From: Canna indica
Lineage: Eukaryota; Streptophyta; Magnoliopsida; Zingiberales; Cannaceae
DNA: 64,000 bases
Direction of reading: 5' to 3'
Assembly: GCA_034359265.1 (NCBI GenBank)
Contig: CP136896.1
Span: forward strand, 63,127,501 to 63,191,500
Each line of letters starts with the position of its first letter. Within the stretch, counting starts at the first letter, position 1. Under the pieces are notes generated by a model, which was not told the origin of the DNA, searched no databases, and was given only the letters and a program-made list of their open reading frames with translations. The position numbers were made by a program, and so were the translations under genes. This document shows, piece by piece, positions 24,801 through 36,345 of the stretch.

Positions 24801-27800
24801 GTCTAGGAATGAATCTCAAATCTTGTAAGGTGTAGGAGGCGCAACTCTAGGTCTGTGTTTCTTTGCCGCCGGATGAAGGCTAGCATCATATATTATATAT
24901 ATATAATATACATATTTTTTTCTCTACCCTGATTGTGTTTCTTTGTGTAAATAATATATATATAGGGTTGTTAGGGAAATCAACATGCGTAATATTATGT
25001 TCATACAAAAATACAATCAATTAGAAAGTTAATGCGAGGGTATTCTCATGAAGAGAGATATTACCACGGAGGCACATAAGAAGAAATGTGAAGTCATGAT
25101 TCCTCAGCCGAAGCAATTATGATGAACATCTCAATGTCATGAAAATGACGACAAACAATCCATGCACAAACAATAAATCAAACTAAGAATCACAAGAACA
25201 TAAAGACCAAGGATGGGTATGAGTCTACAAATTTCCTACTAGGCGTGGTATCTCATGCTCCTTAATGTTATCATGATGACCTCTGCCATTGTGGGAGGTT
25301 TTCATTGTAGGGGTGGGGTGAAGTTTGACAAGATATCATGATTAGGCAGGGGATAAGGTGTTTAATTAGACATTTCCTAAATTTTCATCAAGGTAAAAGA
25401 AATAATTGGCCATTTTCAGAATAATCATTTTCTTTCTCTATTAATCTATTTCTTCTTTAACATAGCTGGTGTAACAAACTTCATGTTGTTGGCAATTAGT
25501 TCCATGCTTACTTTGTCTACTTTAGAATACATAGTCTCCTGGATTGACTGATCAATGATTCTAGCTTCAATGTTTAATTTCTGAAATCAGTTTTAATAAT
25601 TAATCAAAATCTATTACCTGAATATTTGAAGACATTGTCAATCATCTTTCTTTTTTGCAATATGAATGTTAGTGTCTTGGCTTTTTTTTTTTCAAATTAC
25701 CACATGAACTTTAAATACTCTTATTTTTGTCAGCATTGTCCGTTCCTATTTGCTGCACTATGGGTATCAAGATACACTGAGGTCATTTGAAATTGCAAGT
25801 GAAAATACATATCCTTCAGTACCAGCAAATGGCTTTGATGATCAACGAGACATGTATGCACTTGATCGTAGAAATACTTTACGTCAGGTAAAAAACCTTG
25901 CCCTAAAAAATGTTGTACCTTATGGACACAGCTTATTACTTTGTTAGTAATTATTCTATGTGGTAATCTTTGGGTGGCAACCAAAACATACTTTAAATAC
26001 TAGTTAAATTGGTATGGACCTATTGATACTGGACTAGAATTTAAATCTAGAATTGGTTTACTATCTCATGAAGCATTTATGTTGGCTTCATTAGTAATTA
26101 GGTTAATCTATATTTATCATGAACATTTAGATTCACAACAACTATATCCAAAGCTTTTATTTGTAACAATTATAGTCATAAACTTGAGTCATTGCTTTTG
26201 TTATTCTACCTATTCTATGATTGTATCTAACCATCAAATGTCATCTATTAAATATTAAATTACTAACAAGGCAAGCATACATGTAGGGGTGTAAGTGAGC
26301 CAAGCAGCTCATGAGCTACTCAAGATCGACTCGATGAAAACTCAAACTCGACTCGATCTTATCGAGCTCGAGCTAAGCTCGAGCTGAGCTTTACGAGCGA
26401 GCCGAGCTCGAGCTAAGCAATACTCGGCTCGAGCGGCTCGCAAGCCTAATCGAGCTTCATATATTTATATATAATTATATAAATATTAATGTTTCATATC
26501 GGGTCGAGCTTAATCAAGCTTGAACGAGCTCGGTCAAGCTTGAGAAAAATAAACGAGCATAAACGAGCTTAGACGAGCCGAGCTCGAGCCCAGATATTGA
26601 AGCTCGATCGAGCTCGAGTTCAAGCTCGAGCTCGACATTTCTTAAACGAGCCGATCTCGAGCACAAGCAAGCTCGGCTCGGCTCGATTACACCCCTACTA
26701 GTGATACATGTATAATTTAACTAGTCAAATAATGCAAGAATAGTTACTCAATGTACTTGTCATGTCATCCCACACGTGGCTTATACTTAAAACGATAACG
26801 TGACAAGTACTTGGAGTGCTTTTTTGTATTTTATCTCCACATGGTATGCTGACCAGTTCAGTTGTATACATGCTTGTCACATGAAAAATTTAATAGATTA
26901 ATTAACCACAGATTGACGGATACAATGGCTGCAATCTCAACAGTCTGCATATATTTGTTAGAAATATAAGTTTTGGATATTGTTATGCACCTCAAAGTTG
27001 ATACAGTTATCATTTAACCCTTAATGATTTAACAATTTGTATTTAGTTATGGGATTGTTTACATATTTTATAACAAATATCCAAATGTCTCTTTATAATA
27101 GATGATGCTATTCGTTTACTTTTTCAATGCCAGTGGTTCTTTATGGCATTTTTTATACATGTATCCTTATAGAACTGCTGACTACATTTTGATGTAATGT
27201 GGTATATTGTTAACTTTATACACTATTTTATTCCAACTTAATTTATTTCATCATAACTACTATTATTAAGATGGAATTTTTGTCCTGTCAAGAGGCTGTG
27301 ATAAATTAACTTCTTCCTGGGACTGACAACTGGCTGTTGTTGGTGGTCATACTTGAAATGCACGAACCATATCTTCCAACTTTAAATTTGTTTCTTGAAA
27401 TTAACTACGTAAAGAAACAATTTTAAGATATCATGTTGTTTTCTACTTTTAGCACTGAATTATCTTTGTGGTTTTTTACACTAACCAATTTGTAATGGTG
27501 AAGCTAATAAAAAATGGCAATATTGATTCTGCTTTCCAAAAGCTTCACGAGTGGTATCCTCAAGTTGTGCAGGTATGCTTTTGATGCTTTTAAATTAATA
27601 TGTTTTTAGGAGTTTTTAAGTTAGTTATTGTTATTTTTCTTTTTTTAAAAGATAAAATAAAATGTTGCGTTGTATATGCACAGTGCAAAAGGAAATTCCT
27701 CTTTTAAGAGATTGGATAAGAATATTGCAGATTATCTAATATAATGTTGGACTTATTTGTGCAATGGTAGTTATTAGATCAAGTTTCTTGAGAATCTTAA

Positions 27801-30800
27801 TAAAATTTTACTCATATAGGGAGTAGAATATGTGGATTCCTGTTCTTTAATAAAACAATAGGGGTGGAGTTTGGACTTTCAGATGGTGGGGAAACATTAA
27901 CTTGCTCAACTAACAATGCTAAATAAACTATTGATTAGATTGTTCATTTTTTTAAAAAAATGATAAAACTATAGACACTGTTCTATCAAATGTTAATATG
28001 ATTGTATTGTACAATTGATAAAGCAGAATAACATGCAAAATAGATTAATCATTGGACACATTTAGCAGCCAAGGCATTGATGCACACTGATCTGAGGTTC
28101 TGAACCCTGTGGGGAAAAAACATGCTTTTCTACAATGTTAAGGATACTGTAAATTATGGTTATTTAGATAAATAATACTGAGTCATCTTTTAGCTTTGCT
28201 ATCTATTATATATGCTTATCTAAAATATGTTATCACCTTATTGTTGGGGTTCATTATTTCATCTTCATGAAATTTGTCACTAATTTAAATTTAAAGTAAT
28301 GTGATATAAAAGCTTTAGCAACTCTGCAACTTCAGTTTGAACCTTGTAACTGAAAAGACTACCAACTTGCTTTTTGCAGGATGAGACATCAATTGTCTGT
28401 TTTCTACTATATTCTCAGAGGTTCATTGAATATATTAGGGTAAGTTTTTAATATGTTTCACACTAGCTTTGTTTCTTCCTGATTTTTATTCCAGATCTTT
28501 TATCAGACAGGTCAATTCAGGTTAACTTAAAATTTCTTCAAATTTTTGGATAAAAACGGAAAACCATTGTAAAATCTGTATCTTCTAGACCAGGCGGCCT
28601 CATTTGATATAGAGATTGAAATCCTAGGAAAAAAAATTACTGGGGAAGTTTATCTCAAGATTTTGCAAAAATCATGCTTGTTGGTATCCCTATACGTATC
28701 TTAGGATCTAACGTGGGCAAGAAGAGAGGAATAGGGGAAAAGATAATTATGAACTCAATTAGGGAGAGATTTCATTATCTCCATGAACTTATTGAAGTCA
28801 AGAGAGAATAGAGAATAAGAAAATAGGGAAGGAGGGAGGAGTAAAGAGATAGGTAAGAGAATAGAAGAGACTACAAGAGTGATTTCATTCATTCCCCTGC
28901 CATTACATTCTTTATCTCTTATATACAAACAAGCTTATTATTGCAACCAAAAAAAAATTGCGGTAGCGAACCTTGATATCGTTTCGCGACCAATATTTCG
29001 TCAACTTCACGACATATCGACAATATAATAATATATATATATAATAGCAAATATAAATCATTTAACTTAAAAAAAACAAAATAAACACGGAATATAAACC
29101 CAAACAATTTATACCCAATTAATACCCAAACAATTTCTACCCAGTACCCAAACAATCAATTGAACAGTATAAAATGGAAATCGTATTAACACTACAAGGG
29201 CATTCACTTGAACAATCAATTGAACAGATCAACAGAATAATTTAGGAGGGACATAGCAGAGCAATCAGCAAACACCTTATAATTTAATTTAAAACAATAT
29301 AAAATGACTCCATAAATCAATTGAGCAAGCCAATGTTTCACCCAGTAAAACAACACGAGTTGAGAAGCAAAGCAAATGAATATTTAAGCATTACTTGTAT
29401 CAGTCAACAGTCAACACTCTCTGGATTAAATTGTAAACGAATAGCAGTAAGAAATGAAGAAGAAGACCAGATGTTCGTATACTAGTGTGTAACCGACCAA
29501 ATGAAGAAGAATACCACAACAGAAAATGAAGAAGAAAAGAAGAAGAAAGAAAAGAAAAGAAGACTAGTAGACCAGAAGAAAAAGAAGAAGAAGAAAAAGA
29601 AGAAAAGAAAATAAGAAGAAAAGAAAGAAAAGAAACTTGCGAATGGAGTTGGCGGCGCCTCCCCAAGCTCATGGACTTCCTGATCTCGAATAGGCGAGGC
29701 GATGGGAGTTGGCGAGCAGCGAGTGTTGACTGTGAGAGGCGAGCAGCGAGTGTCGAGTGAAAGGTGAGCAGCGAGTGTCGAGTGAGGCGAGCAACGAATG
29801 TTTTTTTATTAAGTTAGGGTTTTCTCCTCATCTCGACCATCTCGTCGAGATCTCGACGAGATGGAAGAAATCTTGAGACCATTCATCTCGTCCAGACGAG
29901 ATAGGATTTCTGGCCGAGACAACGATATCTTGTATATCGACGAGATGATAACAGTGTATACAAAGATGCAAATCCTCTAAATGACTCAAATTACCCTTTG
30001 TAGAAGATTCTAGAGGACCCTAGAAGAAACGGCCCATGATTTCAGGCAGCTAACAACACTATTAACAACCCAAATTATCTAATAACAACTCATTAACCCA
30101 ACCCATCCATTAGAATTCATTAATAAAACTAATAACAAACTAAGGAATATAACTATCACAGCCTTTGATGTGGCTGATGACATGGCATGGTAGGCTAGAT
30201 GGCATATCTGATGTAGCATGGCAGGCTCATATCATACTCTACTATTATAAAGTATAATCTAATCACTATAATAACTTTATCACATTTATAAGGTATAAAT
30301 ATAATGTGATATAACATTACAATTATATAGTTCTAACATTACAATTATATGGTTATATTATATCATACTGTATGCAATATAGGTTTATAATATGATATTA
30401 TGATATTCAAACCTATTTAGCAAGTGAATGGATACATTGTGTGGTATTCACTTGCTGAGAGCACTGTCACTCTTGTTTCTTAGCTTTAGCTTTTGTCGAG
30501 GCCTTATAAAGTAAAGTATTAAGAGATGAGCTACGTCAAAAATAGGATAGGAGTTTTTGGCACATATGAAAAAATCACTAACTGCTTAAAATATTGTTTC
30601 ATATTCATAAGAGATGTTTGCTTTTGAAGTAACTGTTCTTTAACTATCCATTGAGAATGTTCTTGAATGTGCAATTCAATCAATAGAATAAGAAGGGCTC
30701 AGGCAAGCACAGAAGGGTAGCATAGCCATTGTATAATATGGTATAATATGAATGGACTTATATCATCTGTGGAAATCCCATGGGATGGAAATTTCTTTCT

Positions 30801-32006
30801 CCATAAAAAAGAGGCCCAATTGTAATGTAAGCTCCTAAAGCATTCATTAAAATAAGAAAATTTATGAAGCAATATAGCTATTGCATTTTTTTTTATTTTT
30901 GTTATCTGTATTTGTTGGCATGAGCCTCCTTTTTTCTTTCTTTATGCGGTGAATCTATCCATTGAAGTTGGTGCCTTTGTATCAAATTGTCAGCTAAGAA
31001 TATCTGACTATTTTTTCTTAAATTTGTTGGTTTCCAATTGTAATGTTGGTCTCATTTGGTTTGTGTATTTTTGTTAAACTTATATTGTTGCGTAATGTAG
31101 GTAGGGCAGACTGGAGATGCAGTGAAGTATGCTCGTTCTCAGCTTTCTAAGTTTTACAGTGTGAAATCTTATGAGGACCTGCTTGAGGTATTGTTGGGTA
31201 GTAATTAGCTTTTTTAGAAAAATTCTATGCTCTGTTTGATGTTGGGTGATTAAAACTTTGTTCCTTTCATTGGCTCTCTTTCTACATGTTCCTTCTTGTG
31301 TTTGTTTATCTGATACCTTTTTCTTTCTATCCTTTGTATAATAATATCGAACATTGAACTTTATGGTAATTAGAGTCAACAAAGGATAACCTGTTGCAGA
31401 AAAAGGTTTTGGTGAAATGCAAGTACACATTTTGGTCGCACTAACAATTTCAGATTTTTATCCCTGACAAGTTACAAACTTCTATGGAACTAATATTTGG
31501 CATGTGCCTTTGCATCCATTGCATAATAAATCTCATGGTCATTCACCATAAGCTACTAGCTATTTGTTGTCACCACTGTCACAATTAAATGGAGCAAGTC
31601 TTCTGTAGCATTTGTTCTTAAATAATTTAAGTTGAATGAAGACACTTGACATATTCTGTTCTATTTACCTTCAAAATTTTATATCCCTAATATTTTTCTG
31701 TTGTCTTTCTTGATCTCCAACCAACAGGATATTGGTGGGCTGCTGGCCTATGAAGCTCCTGAAAAATCGTGCCTGGGTTATCTACTTGATATACCACAGC
31801 GCGAATTTGTCGCTGATGCAGTAAATGCCGTAGTCTTATCGACAAACCCTGCGGTGAAGGATGCAGAAAGCTGTATGTACTCATGCCTTGAGAAGCTACT
31901 GAAGCAACTCACATTGTGCAGTTTAGAGAAAAGGGCACTGAACGAAGACCAAGGTGAAGCATTTTATCTCCACAGAGAACTACAGAGTGGTGGAAGGGCC
32001 AACTAG
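12867..32006 (+). CDS. RANBPM: Ran-binding protein M homologue, SPRY-LisH-CTLH-CRA (10 exons)
   Basis: Exons: 12867-13228, 17354-17500, 17822-17908, 18675-18720, 20584-20660, 25734-25887, 27504-27572, 28380-28439, 31101-31187, 31728-32006, all GT-AG, total 1368 bases, 455 residues. Domain order: SPRY at about 45-205 (VLYTATPQHGHDVGVVQAD; QKGQIAIGFT; CGYHGDDGYLYRGQGKGESF), LisH at about 240-272 (SYLLHYGYQDTLRSFEIASE), CTLH at about 290-345, and CRA at about 335-445. This is the plant RanBPM protein, a scaffold subunit of the CTLH/GID-type ubiquitin ligase. Arabidopsis RanBPM is of similar length and layout. An in-frame ATG at 12792 would add 25 residues and one at 12966 would remove 33. I chose 12867 because it gives a family-like N-terminus. 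Five introns carry transposons or repeats, stretching the gene to 19 kb. Confidence 0.93.
14600..15870. repeat. Degenerate tandem array (about 200-270 bp unit) in RanBPM intron 1
   Basis: The block ATCAACTTCATAGG...TTAA...CTGGCCTAATGCTTAAG recurs at about 14818, 15020, 15225, 15478 and 15745, with other shared blocks between (CAAGACCCAAGT, GAGGCCTAGCCTAGTAGC, GTAGGCTCC). At least five diverged units follow each other in the same orientation. Each unit has a phrase like the reverse of a Met-tRNA primer site (e.g. AGCTTTGATATCATTTGTTA near 15692-15722), and the last unit ends with CCCAATGTGGGACT, a phrase shared with the TRIM LTRs in this window. It may be a tandem TRIM array; that is inference. 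Confidence 0.65.
19091..19553. mobile_element. Probable MULE-like MITE in RanBPM intron 4
   Basis: The left end GGGAAAAATAGATGTTCAGCC and the reversed right end GGGAAAAATATATGTGCCAACC are similar. The flanking 9-mers TTTTGTATA (19082-19090) and TTGTGTGTA (19554-19562) agree at 7 of 9 positions, a decayed 9-bp duplication. 463 bp, no coding capacity. Confidence 0.5.
21060..21760. mobile_element. AT-rich foldback element in RanBPM intron 5
   Basis: The left block (about 21065-21145: CAATTTTACCAAAATGGGAA, then TTTTTACCAAAACCAGAACC) returns inverted at about 21690-21760 (GGTTCCAGTTTTGGTAAAAA, then TATTTTGGTAAAATTG). The arms continue inward with runs based on AACAAAATAGT / ACTATTTTGTT. Exact ends and duplication are not resolved. 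It may extend outward to about 20970-21860. Confidence 0.55.
22565..23020. other. GC-rich insertion with GATC-rich end, RanBPM intron 5
   Basis: A compositionally foreign block inside AT-rich intron DNA. Its right part (22890-23015) is full of GATCCTA / TAGGATC and GCGATC motifs in both orientations and ends GATCTTAACAACCTT, resembling a transposon terminal region. The left part has frames on both strands that are each other's shadows. I could not find a matching left end, so I leave it unclassified. Confidence 0.35.
23248..24156. mobile_element. MULE-like foldback element with perfect 9-bp TSD, RanBPM intron 5
   Basis: Ends GGGATAAACCCAATTTTGGT and, at the right, ACCAAATTGGGTTTATCCC are inverted repeats that extend inward through nearly the whole 909 bp to a centre near 23700. 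The flanks TACATATTA at 23239-23247 and 24157-24165 are identical, a 9-bp duplication characteristic of Mutator-like elements. No transposase frame is present. Confidence 0.85.
26284..26697. mobile_element. hAT-type MITE, GAGCTCGAGC-rich, RanBPM intron 6
   Basis: Ends TAGGGGTGTAAGTGAGCC and, at the right, GCTCGATTACACCCCTA. The body is made of CGAGCTCGAGC-type repeats around a short AT-rich centre. No exact adjacent 8-bp duplication is seen, but ATACATG stands directly left of the element and again 7 bases past its right end, which suggests a small change at the excision or insertion border. A degenerate relative lies at 35900-36340. Confidence 0.65.
28590..30240. repeat. Complex repeat block in RanBPM intron 8
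   Basis: Contains an LTR-like stretch shared in part with 38860-39180 (ATGAACTCAATT(A/T)(A/G)GG, then GAGAGA-rich sequence and runs of ...AACCCAATAACAAC...). In its centre is a purine tract (about 29514-29637, almost only A and G on the plus strand) followed by a short minisatellite of GCGAGCAGCGAGTGTCGAGT (about 29710-29800) and CTCGTCGAGATCTCGACGAG-type palindromes to 29955. No coding frame with a recognisable motif. Probably several nested decayed insertions. Confidence 0.4.
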
Positions 32007-32837
32007 CTTGCTTTACCCTCGTTTCTATGCACACTGATACAGTCCATGATTCAGCCAGAATGCTTTGGTAAGATAATATGCTCCATGGTATCAACTACGT
32101 GTCTTACCCGTCTTTGTAGTTTCTTTTATCCACAATACAAGCTCCCTAGATATACAAGCTCTGATCAATTCTGCTGTCCAAAAGTTCAAAAGTTATTCAT
32201 TCGTTCGTCAACTTGCACACTGTAAATACCTCGTCATTTGTACCCATGAATGATGACTTGTCCTTGAAAAATATACACTGACTATTGCGATAATATTATC
32301 TTCTAGTTTGATCTTCTACTTAAAAGAGGGTTTTTAGGGCTTGTTTGTTTTACAGAATGCTCAGCACAGAACAGTGGTGCTGGACAGAGATAGGACAACA
32401 GATGCCATGAGACAACACCTTGTTTATTTTGCCAAGCACCAGACACGAACAAGAGTTCGTCTTGCATTTTTTTCTAAAGGTTAAAATGACAAATACATTT
32501 GTATTTTTTCATGGCTTAATTGAATATTATATATTTTAAATAATTTATGTAATTTCTAAATATTAAAATTAATGAAGATAATAATAAAAATTGTTTGTAA
32601 ACTATAATAGTAAAAAATAACAATGTCATAGTATTCATCAAATGATAACAATTCAAAATCTAAAACACATCAACCATTCAACCATATAAGTTGAGACATC
32701 CCCAACTACACTGATGAAAAGTCAACTACACAAGGGTCGTAGTCAAAATAAATAGTAGGCAGTGGAAGTAAATCTTCATAATTGCTTTCACAGAAGACAG
32801 CAGCTTACCTGCTCCCATCCATACCCATAAAAATGAT
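32007..32837. other. RanBPM 3' region and intergenic DNA
   Basis: The first 300 bases are the likely 3' untranslated region of RanBPM. From 32336 (GGGCTTGTTTGTTTTACAG) a transposon-like stretch begins, but no matching far end was found. No gene. Confidence 0.45.
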
Positions 32838-33784
32838 TCATACTGGATTTTCACAAAATTTCTTCAATAATTGCATTTCCTCCATCTTCGTCTTGTGCAT
32901 CTTCTTAACTAACTTTTGAGCATTTGTTGACATCTGCATATTCTTTGTCATTTCAGATGTCATTGTGTGCAAATCAACTAGAGCCGAATTCATTTGAGTT
33001 TTCCATATATCATGGAATTCAATTGCCACTTGAGAAATGCGGCTACGCTTCCGAGATGGCGCACTAGACGGTCCTTTAGATGGGCCGCCAAAGTGAGATT
33101 TTTGCCTTGTTGATATTGGAGATTTATGTAATTTGTCTGACGATCGTGTTTCCATCACATTTTCACTTTTAGGTTGAATGTCACCCGTAATGTTTGCTAC
33201 TGACTATGCCCCACTTCGATGGCTTCCTTGTGAAAACATCCATTTTTCTATGGGTATTGACGGTCTTTCATTAATCTTTGTGATATTGACCACATTTTTG
33301 ATCCATTGGTCAGTGGCACAATCCTTTCCAAATATTACATACATACTTTCAAACTCTTTAAATTATCTATTCGCATTATTTGAGGATTTCAGATGCTTTT
33401 GTTATGTAAGAAAAATTATAAGTATTATTATTTATCAAAAAATAGCAATTGACATTAAAAATAATTCAATATACACATCACCTTCGAGTATTCCTTCAAA
33501 ACTTGCTATTTGTCAACAACCACACATTTACTTACATCATCCTATCCAAACCCACCGGTGTTCATCATATCAAGAACTTCAGATAGTTTATTTGTTCATC
33601 TTTTCATTTTGTTTATAATTTATTGTACGATTAGGTTAATTTCAGGAACTCGTGTCATCATTCTTTTCAAAGAAGTCACATTCTCTCCCCTATGTCCCTC
33701 TACAATTAATTCATTCAAAACGGCCAACAATATATCATCTTCCTCATGTGTTCACGTACGCTTGCCTCTTTTTGGAACTTTCAT
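32838..33784 (-). pseudogene. Myb/SANT-like transposon-associated gene, broken
   Basis: On the minus strand a start at 33784 gives MKVPKRGKRT, then a stop where the conserved tryptophan of a Myb/SANT-like domain is expected, then THEEDDILLAVLNELIVEGH and later FESMYVIFGKDCATDQW, which resembles the FGKDRATG block of plant Myb/SANT-like (Myb_DNA-bind_3) proteins. The C-terminal part (33158-32838) has a basic stretch (SRKRSRIS) and a Lys/Met-rich helix (KLVKKMHKTKMEEMQLLKKF). Such proteins accompany PIF/Harbinger transposases or are domesticated from them. Stops and the nad4 insertion at 33213-33304 show it is dead. Family call is moderate. Confidence 0.5.
33213..33304 (+). other. NUMT: mitochondrial nad4 fragment
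   Basis: The plus strand encodes LRWLPCENIHF followed by MGIDGLSLIFVILTTFLI, which corresponds to the early part of plant mitochondrial NADH dehydrogenase subunit 4 (LRWLPYENIHF, MGIDGLSLFFVILTTFLI as I know it). Similarity stops abruptly at both sides: upstream at about 33213, and downstream at 33304 where nad4 should continue PICI. About 92 bp of mitochondrial DNA thus lie in antisense to, and inside, the Myb/SANT-like pseudogene. The sequence is too short to be functional. Confidence 0.8.
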
Positions 33785-34488
33785 ATCTAAATAAGAAAAT
33801 TCAATTCTAAATATATTTTAAATAAAAAGAAATTTCAAACATACAAATTATCCATCATACTCATTCATACTCATTTTATAATAACAACAAACTCAACTAT
33901 TTCATAATGAAGTACATATTCAACATAAAAGTATTTAATAAACATAAAATGTATCATGTTAGAATATACAATTTATGAAAATTGTACAACACTAATCTAT
34001 CATACATAAATCACGCCTTTGTTTCCAGTTGTCTCACATTTGTTGTGCTAAGTTATCTCTCATTTGAGTTCATTCATTATTAGACTCAACGGTGCTGCTT
34101 ATGTTGATGAGTTATTCTCGTATTGATGTGATAATGTAATAGTTTATGCTAGTTATGTTTGAGTTCATTCATTACTAGGTTCATTCATTTGAGTTATCTC
34201 TCATTCGTTATGTTTTTGTTGTATCCGTCATTAATGTGATAATGTAATAGTTTATGCTAGACTTTTTGAGATATTATGTCAAATTTAGACATCAATGTGA
34301 ATTTGAAATAAACTTAAAAGATGAGCCTAATACTTGAGAATGTAAAAAAAAAAAAAAAGTTCAGATGATTGACATATTTTAGGTTTCAAATATTCTAACA
34401 TGTCAGTTATTGTGTTATATGATATACAATGAAAATTTAATACTAGACCTAATTTGATATGAACTGATCAAAACATTAGAGCACAATT
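33785..34488. other. Intergenic, AT-rich, local duplications
   Basis: No gene. Holds short direct repeats (for instance GTGATAATGTAATAGTTTATGCTAG twice, near 34129 and 34236) and an A14-15 run near 34348. The phrase GATATACAATGAAAATTTAAT at about 34421 recurs at 35584 beyond the LINE insertion. Confidence 0.45.
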
Positions 34489-35546
34489 CTTTTTGGAAAG
34501 AAAATAACTTGTATTTATCAGGAGAATTGAGAAATACAAGTAAATTAAGATTGGAGGAGGAGATAAAGAAGTAACGCAGTTAGGCTACGAAAGAAAAATT
34601 CAAGCTAAACAATATTGCGAGAGTCCAAGGTGCCATCCCACGCCTGAAGTGTTTTTGAAAGGGATGGCACCCTCAATAACAACATTGTAAGTAGTGTGTT
34701 GAGTCTAATCAAAGCAATGGATGTTACACTCGTTCTAGACCTTCCAGCGCCAAATCATCCCAACTCCGAACTTTTGAAGCTTTTCTTTTTGATTATCGTT
34801 CGCGTTGTTGAGCCAAGGAGCGTAATGAAGGTGAAAGAAGGATATCTCATAAAGCTGAAACATCATACGCCATCCTATCTTGGTGTATGCACAGTCCCTC
34901 AAAAGATGCAAGTGCGATTCTAGGGTAGGTCTGCAGAGTGCAGAGGGGACAAATCGGGTCCATCTGAAGATTTCTTGCTAACAACCTATCCTTTATATGC
35001 AATTTGTGACGAAAGGCGAACCATTTCATAATGGAGATATTACCGGGGCAGGCGTGATGCCAAATGTATGGAGCCATAATATATGTAACCCCTTTGTAAT
35101 TCAAGAGGCCGTAGAGAGATTGTGTGGTGAATTCACCGTTATTGGTCCATCTCCAAGATAGCATGTCCCGACCTCAGCTAAGAAGGATAGCCTCTAGATC
35201 CGCCACCAAATGTGTGATCTATGCTATGGGAACATAGTTGGAGAATGGTATATGTGATATGTCAGTTGATAGGAGAGCCTTGTGTGTCATATTCCTTGGC
35301 ATCCGTGATCCTCACATATGGGAAGATTGCTGATGGGAAGAGAGCAAGGTATTTGTTCTTCAGTATGTTACCGTCAAGCAACTGATCGTGCCACAAACTT
35401 GTTCTGTTTCTGATACCAACGTGGAACATTGAGGATCTCTTGAAAATCTAGATCATTATATAGGGAGATTCCCTTCCATATGGGTGATAATCGGATTATG
35501 TTTGTGTCACCTAAACCAAGGGTAGATGGATAGAGCGCAGCGAAAT
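34489..35546 (-). mobile_element. 5'-truncated LINE (zf-RVT region), with TSD
   Basis: On the minus strand a frame at 35164-34920 matches the zinc-binding region found after reverse transcriptase in plant L1-type LINEs: WRWTNNGEFTTQSLYGLLN, then the IWHHACPGNISIMKWFAFRH block and DPICPLC. The flanks ATTAGAGCACAATT (34475-34488) and ATTAGAGCACAGTT (35547-35560) agree at 13 of 14 positions, a target duplication that fixes the limits of a roughly 1.06-kb insertion missing its 5' part. Several frame breaks; inactive. Confidence 0.8.
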
Positions 35547-35900
35547 ATTAGAGCACAGTTGATAGAAAAAATAAGTTGTGTTCAAGATATACAATGAAAA
35601 TTTAATGGTAGACGTCACGTAATATGAATTCAAAATATTAGAGCAAAATTGATAGAAAAAAATAAGGTATGCACAAAATTAATAATTTGGTAAATATTGG
35701 ATATTTTTATAAAAAAAACCTATAGCAAGGAATATGATATATTAATAAATATATATTTTGATATAATATGTTAATATTTCATATTATTATACATATAATA
35801 ATGTAATGTAACAAAAATATCATGAAGTGTATAATAATATACAATATTATATTTTAGGCCCACAATATATTATAAAGTATTATGTGTTACACACTCTCAT
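35547..35900. other. AT-rich, no gene
   Basis: Contains two copies of ATATTAGAGCAxAxTTGATAGAAAAAA about 90 bases apart, and then plain AT-rich sequence. No gene. Confidence 0.45.
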
Positions 35901-36345
35901 ATTTTATACCGGAGTGCAAGTGAGTCAAGCTACTCGCTAGCTACTCGTATCGACTCGATGATAATTTGAACTCGGCTCGATCTTGTTGAACTCGAGTCAA
36001 GCTTGAGCCCAACTTGAGCCGAGCTTTACATGCGAGTGAGGTGAGTTCAAGCTCACAAATACTCAGTTCACGTGCCTAATCAAGCTTTACATTTATATAT
36101 ATGAAATTATATATTCCTAAATCAAGAAAAAATCATTAATATGTGGTCCAAACCTATATTATAATTGGACTTTTCTCACTATTCTCTTCAAGGCTCAAAC
36201 CCAATCATGATTATTCGTAATCATAAAATCAAATATTCCCTAAAAAATAAAAACTAAATAAAAATTTAAAGACAAAGTCGAGCTCAATAGAATCTAAGCC
36301 CACGGAGCTCGATCTTGAACCGAGCTTAATCGTGAATAAAAAATA
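35900..36345. mobile_element. Degenerate GAGCTCGAGC-rich hAT-type MITE
   Basis: Starts GGAGTGCAAGTGAGTCAAGC and ends near GAACCGAGCTTAATCGTG. The text follows the MITE at 26284-26697 at many positions (AAGTGAG(C/T)CAAGC, ATCGACTCGATGA) but is more mutated and seems to have an AT-rich insertion at 36095-36265. Confidence 0.5.

Noticed and set aside
29400..29672. Ser/Phe/Leu-rich frame resembling a membrane protein
   Set aside because: It is the complement of an A/G-only tract and gives low-complexity sequence.
33178..33618. 146-residue frame as a nuclear NADH dehydrogenase gene
   Set aside because: Only about 30 residues match NAD4. Both sides are unrelated, so it is a short organelle fragment, not a gene.
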